Assembly: GCF_910591885.1 (NCBI RefSeq)
Contig: NW_025963551.1
Coordinates: 744,001-808,000 of the forward strand
Reading direction: 5' to 3'
Source of the DNA: Bombus terrestris
Taxonomy: Eukaryota; Arthropoda; Insecta; Hymenoptera; Apidae
Length of the DNA stretch: 64,000 nucleotides
Both the position numbers and the translations under genes were made by a program. Position 1 is the stretch's first letter, and each line of letters opens with the position of its first letter. The notes under the pieces are model-generated. The model was not told where the DNA came from, made no database searches, and saw only the letters and a list, made by a program, of their open reading frames with translations. This document shows positions 61,217-64,000 of this stretch, piece by piece.

Positions 61217-64000
61217 CACAACCGATCCGACACGTTCGCAAATTTGAAATTAGTCGCCTCCGTATCGGATAACGAACGGAAGAGGGATTGGTCTTAGGTT
61301 AGGCTATAGTTATCGGGCGAGCACAGGGAGCGAGGGTCGCGTAAGGGTGTGTCACAAACCAACGGTTTGTCACATAGGGTCATTGAAATATTCGCACCAG
61401 CCCCAGGAGCCGGAAGTCTTTATCGAATTGCCTACAGACAAAAGTTTACAGTATATCAATATTTGTACATAAATAGTAATATTTTCACACAGTACAGTGC
61501 AACGTGAGGTCCGAAATCGCTGACAAATTGAGGTAATAACAGGAAATATATGCAAGGCAATATAAGGTATATGTATAGCTTGGAAATTGTAATCGTTGCT
61601 CGCTCGCTCCGCTCGCTCGTAAAAATCTAGTCCAACCTCCCAAACGATCCGACACGTTCGCAAATTTGAAATTAGTCCCCTCCTTATCGAATGGCGAACG
61701 TAAGAGATATTGGTTTTAGGGTAGGCTGTAGTTTTCAAGCGAGCGCAGCAAGCGAGGGACGCATAAAGGTGTGTCACAAACCAACGGTTTGGCACTTAGG
61801 GACATTGAAATATTCGCACCAGCCCGAGGAGTCGGAAGTCTTTATCGCGTTGCCTACTGACAAAAGTTTACAGTTTATCAATAGTTTTACATAAATAGTA
61901 ACATTTCTACATAGTACGGTGCAACGTGAGGTCCGAAATCGCTGACAAATTGAGGTAATAACAGGAAATATATGCAAGGCAATATAAGGTATATGTATAG
62001 CTTGGAAATTGTAATCGTTACTCGCTCGCTCCGCTCGCTCGTAAGAATCTAGTCCAACCTCACAACCGATCCGACACGTTCGCAAATCTGAAGTTAGTCC
62101 CCTCCTTATCGGATAACGAAAGCAAGAGGGATTGGTTTTAGGTTAGGCTATAGTTATCGGGCGAGCACAGGGAGCGAGGGACGCGTAAGGGTGTGTCACA
62201 AACCAACGGTTTGTCACATAGGGTCATTGAAATATTCGCACCAGCCCCAGGAGCCGGAAGTCTTTATCGAATTGCCTACAGACAAAAGTTTACAGTATAT
62301 CAATATTTGTACATAAATAGTAATATTTTCACACAGTACAGTGCAACGTGAGGTCCGAAATCGCTGACAAATTGAGGTAATAACAGGAAATATATGCAAG
62401 GCAATATAAGGTATATGTATAGCTTGGAAATTGTAATCGTTGCTCGCTCGCTCCGCTCGCTCGTAAGAATCTAGTCCAACCTCCCAACCGATCCGACACG
62501 TTCGCAAATTTGAAATTAGTCCCCTCCTTATCGAATGGCGAACGTAAGAGATATTGGTTTTAGGGTAGGCTGTAGTTTTCAAGCGAGCGCAGCAAGCGAG
62601 GGACGCATAAAGGTGTGTCACAAACCAACGGTTTGGCACTTAGGGACATTGAAATATTCGCACCAGCCCGAGGAGTCGGAAGTCTTTATCGCGTTGCCTA
62701 CTGACAAAAGTTTACAGTTTATCAATAGTTTTACATAAATAGTAACATTTCTACATAGTACGGTGCAACGTGAGGTCCGAAATCGCTGACAAATTGAGGT
62801 AATAACAGGAAATATATGCAAGGCAATATAAGGTATATGTATAGCTTGGAAATTGTAATCGTTGCTCGCTCGCTCCGCTCGCTCGTAAGAATCTAGTCCA
62901 ACCTCACAACCGATCCGACACGTTCGCAAATTTGAAATTAGTCGCCTCCTTATCGGATAACGAACGCAAGAGGGATTGGTTTTAGGTTAGGCTATAGTTA
63001 TCGGGCGAGCACAGGGAGCGAGGGACGCGTAAGGGTGTGTCACAAACCAACGGTTTGTCACATAGGGTCATTGAAATATTCGCACCAGCCCGAGGAGTCG
63101 GAAGTCGTTATCGCGTTGCCTACCGACAAAAGTTTACAGTTTATCAATAGTTTTACATAAATAGTAATATTTCCACATAGTACAGTTGCAACGTGAGGTC
63201 CGAAATCGCTGACAAATTAAGGTAATAACAGGAAATATATGCACGGCACCATAAGGTATATGTATAGCTTGGAAATTGTTATCGTTGCTCGATCGCTCCG
63301 CTCGCTCGTAAGAATCTAGTCCAACCTCACAACCGATCCGACACGTTCGCAAATTTGAAATTAGTCCCCTCCTTATCGAATGGCGAACGTAAGAGATATT
63401 GGTTTTAGGGTAGGCTGTAGTTTTCAAGCGAGCGCAGCAAGCGAGGGACGCATAAAGGTGTGTCACAAACCAACGGTTTGGCACTTAGGGACATTGAAAT
63501 ATTCGCACCAGCCCGAGGAGTCGGAAGTCTTTATCGCGTTGCCTACTGACAAAAGTTTACAGTTTATCAATAGTTTTACATAAATAGTAACATTTCCACA
63601 TAGTACGGTGCAACGTGAGGTCCGAAATCGCTGACAAATTGAGGTAATAACAGGAAATATATGCAAGGCAATATAAGGTATATGTATAGCTTGAAAATTG
63701 TAATCGTTACTCGCTCGCTCCGCTCGCTCGTAAGAATCTAGTCCAACCTCACAACCGATCCGACACGTTCGCAAATCTGAAGTTAGTCCCCTCCTTATCG
63801 GATAACGAAAGCAAGAGGGATTGGTTTTAGGTTAGGCTATAGTTATCGGGCGAGCACAGGGAGCGAGGGACGCGTAAGGGTGTGTCACAAACCAACGGTT
63901 TGTCACATAGGGTCATTGAAATATTCGCACCAGCTCCAGGAGCCGGAAGTCTTTATCGAATTGCCTACAGACAAAAGTTTACAGTATATCAATATTTGTA
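61217..64000. repeat. Right-end C-containing dimers, 844/845 bp, with partial last monomer
   Basis: Class C copies at 61639, 62483 and 63328 share TTTTAGGGTAGGCTGTAG, AAGCGAGCGCAGCAAGCG and AGTAACATTT. They alternate with CCCCAGGAGCCGG right halves (61217, 62061 and 63750). The spacings are 844 and 845 bp, the second because 62905 carries the inserted T. The copy at 63750-64000 is truncated only by the window end. The array clearly continues beyond it. Confidence 0.82.

Larger units (their letters stand above)
1..64000. repeat. 422-bp satellite DNA array, 151 full monomers plus a 251-bp partial
   Basis: The sequence starting CACAACCGATCCGACACG recurs every 422 bp, always in the same orientation. 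Copies start at 1, 423, 845, 1267 and so on, and the last full copy ends at 63749. Extra bases occur in the monomers starting at 4221, 10130, 19415, 21948, 23637, 26170, 30813, 36722, 40521, 41366, 42633, 44744, 45589, 46856, 51499, 52344, 54036, 54881, 56570, 58259, 59104, 59949, 60794 and 62905. They total 27 and bring the sum exactly to 63749, so nothing else is inserted. Monomers differ mainly by substitutions in a few diagnostic blocks. Head-to-tail organisation, lack of genes and higher-order periodicity are typical of eukaryotic satellite DNA. The chromosomal location cannot be read from the window, and the family is not one I recognise. Confidence 0.98.

Noticed and set aside
61370..61795. 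A 141-codon minus-strand frame at the right end (also 62214)
   Set aside because: It is the 97-codon frame extended because the GGGTAGGCTGTAG substitutions remove a stop. It starts at GTG, and the extension runs across the dyad.
1..64000. CRISPR array
   Set aside because: The spacing is regular, but the whole 422 bp repeats. There are no short repeats separated by unique spacers, and no cas genes.
1..64000. Tandem array of RNA genes (5S, tRNA-like or spliced leader)
   Set aside because: No rRNA or tRNA sequence is recognisable. GGTCCGAAATC loosely resembles an internal pol III B box but has three mismatches, and no A box lies at the expected distance.
1..64000. Bacterial or phage origin of the window
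   Set aside because: A 64-kb head-to-tail satellite with nested higher-order repeats and no genes is not a bacterial arrangement. There are no ribosome-binding sites or operons.

Overview
The whole 64 kb is one uninterrupted tandem satellite DNA array. A 422-bp monomer is repeated head to tail in one orientation: 151 complete copies (1-63749) plus a 251-bp partial copy at the right edge. The phase is set at the window's first base, which is arbitrary in an array. The length is fully accounted for: 151 x 422 = 63722, and the other 27 bases are small insertions in 24 monomers (22 carry an extra T giving GTTGCAAC, two carry an extra A, and one of the 22 also has 3 more bases). I found no protein gene, RNA gene, transposon insertion or non-satellite sequence, so there is no gene-free stretch holding anything other than satellite.

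The layout is that of a eukaryotic satellite, as found in centromeric, pericentromeric, subtelomeric or B-chromosome heterochromatin. No flanking sequence says which. The monomer is about 43% GC (183 of 422 in the first copy) and has 26 CpGs in that copy, so CpG is not depleted. Nearly every monomer carries TTAGGTTAGG, two units of the arthropod-type telomere motif. Both facts fit an insect or other arthropod with little CpG methylation, but this is a weak inference. I do not recognise the satellite.

Monomers fall into classes by the first ~130 bp. A has GAACACAAG, ATCGATCGGGCG and CGCATAAAGG. B has CAAATTAG, GAACGCAAG, GCGAGCACAGGGAG and ACGCGTAAGGG. C has CCCCTCCTTATCGAATGGCG and TTTTCAAGCGAGCGCAGC. 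D has GAAGTTAGTCCCC and GAAAGCAAG. E has CCCCTCCTAATCGG and AGGGATAGG. Classes are arranged in several higher-order repeats (HORs): a 5-monomer unit (1-4220 and 10553-14772), a 4-monomer unit (6332-9707), a 10-monomer unit of 4222 bp (19415-27858), a different 10-monomer unit of 4223 bp (40099-48544), a plain B run (49811-51498) and a diverged right-hand domain with a largely dimeric 844/845-bp pattern (about 55.3-64 kb). A diverged two- to three-monomer cassette recurs between these blocks. Shared private substitutions show that large blocks were copied recently by unequal exchange.

Inside the monomer the main unexplained structure is an imperfect dyad: two 64-nt arms around a 32-nt spacer, built on CGCT/AGCG tetranucleotide clusters. 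A second, perfect 7-bp palindrome lies further along. Chimeric monomers that switch class all do so around the near-invariant GGTTTTAGGTTAGGCTATAG segment inside one arm. The open frames that recur every 422 bp are by-products of repetition, not genes.
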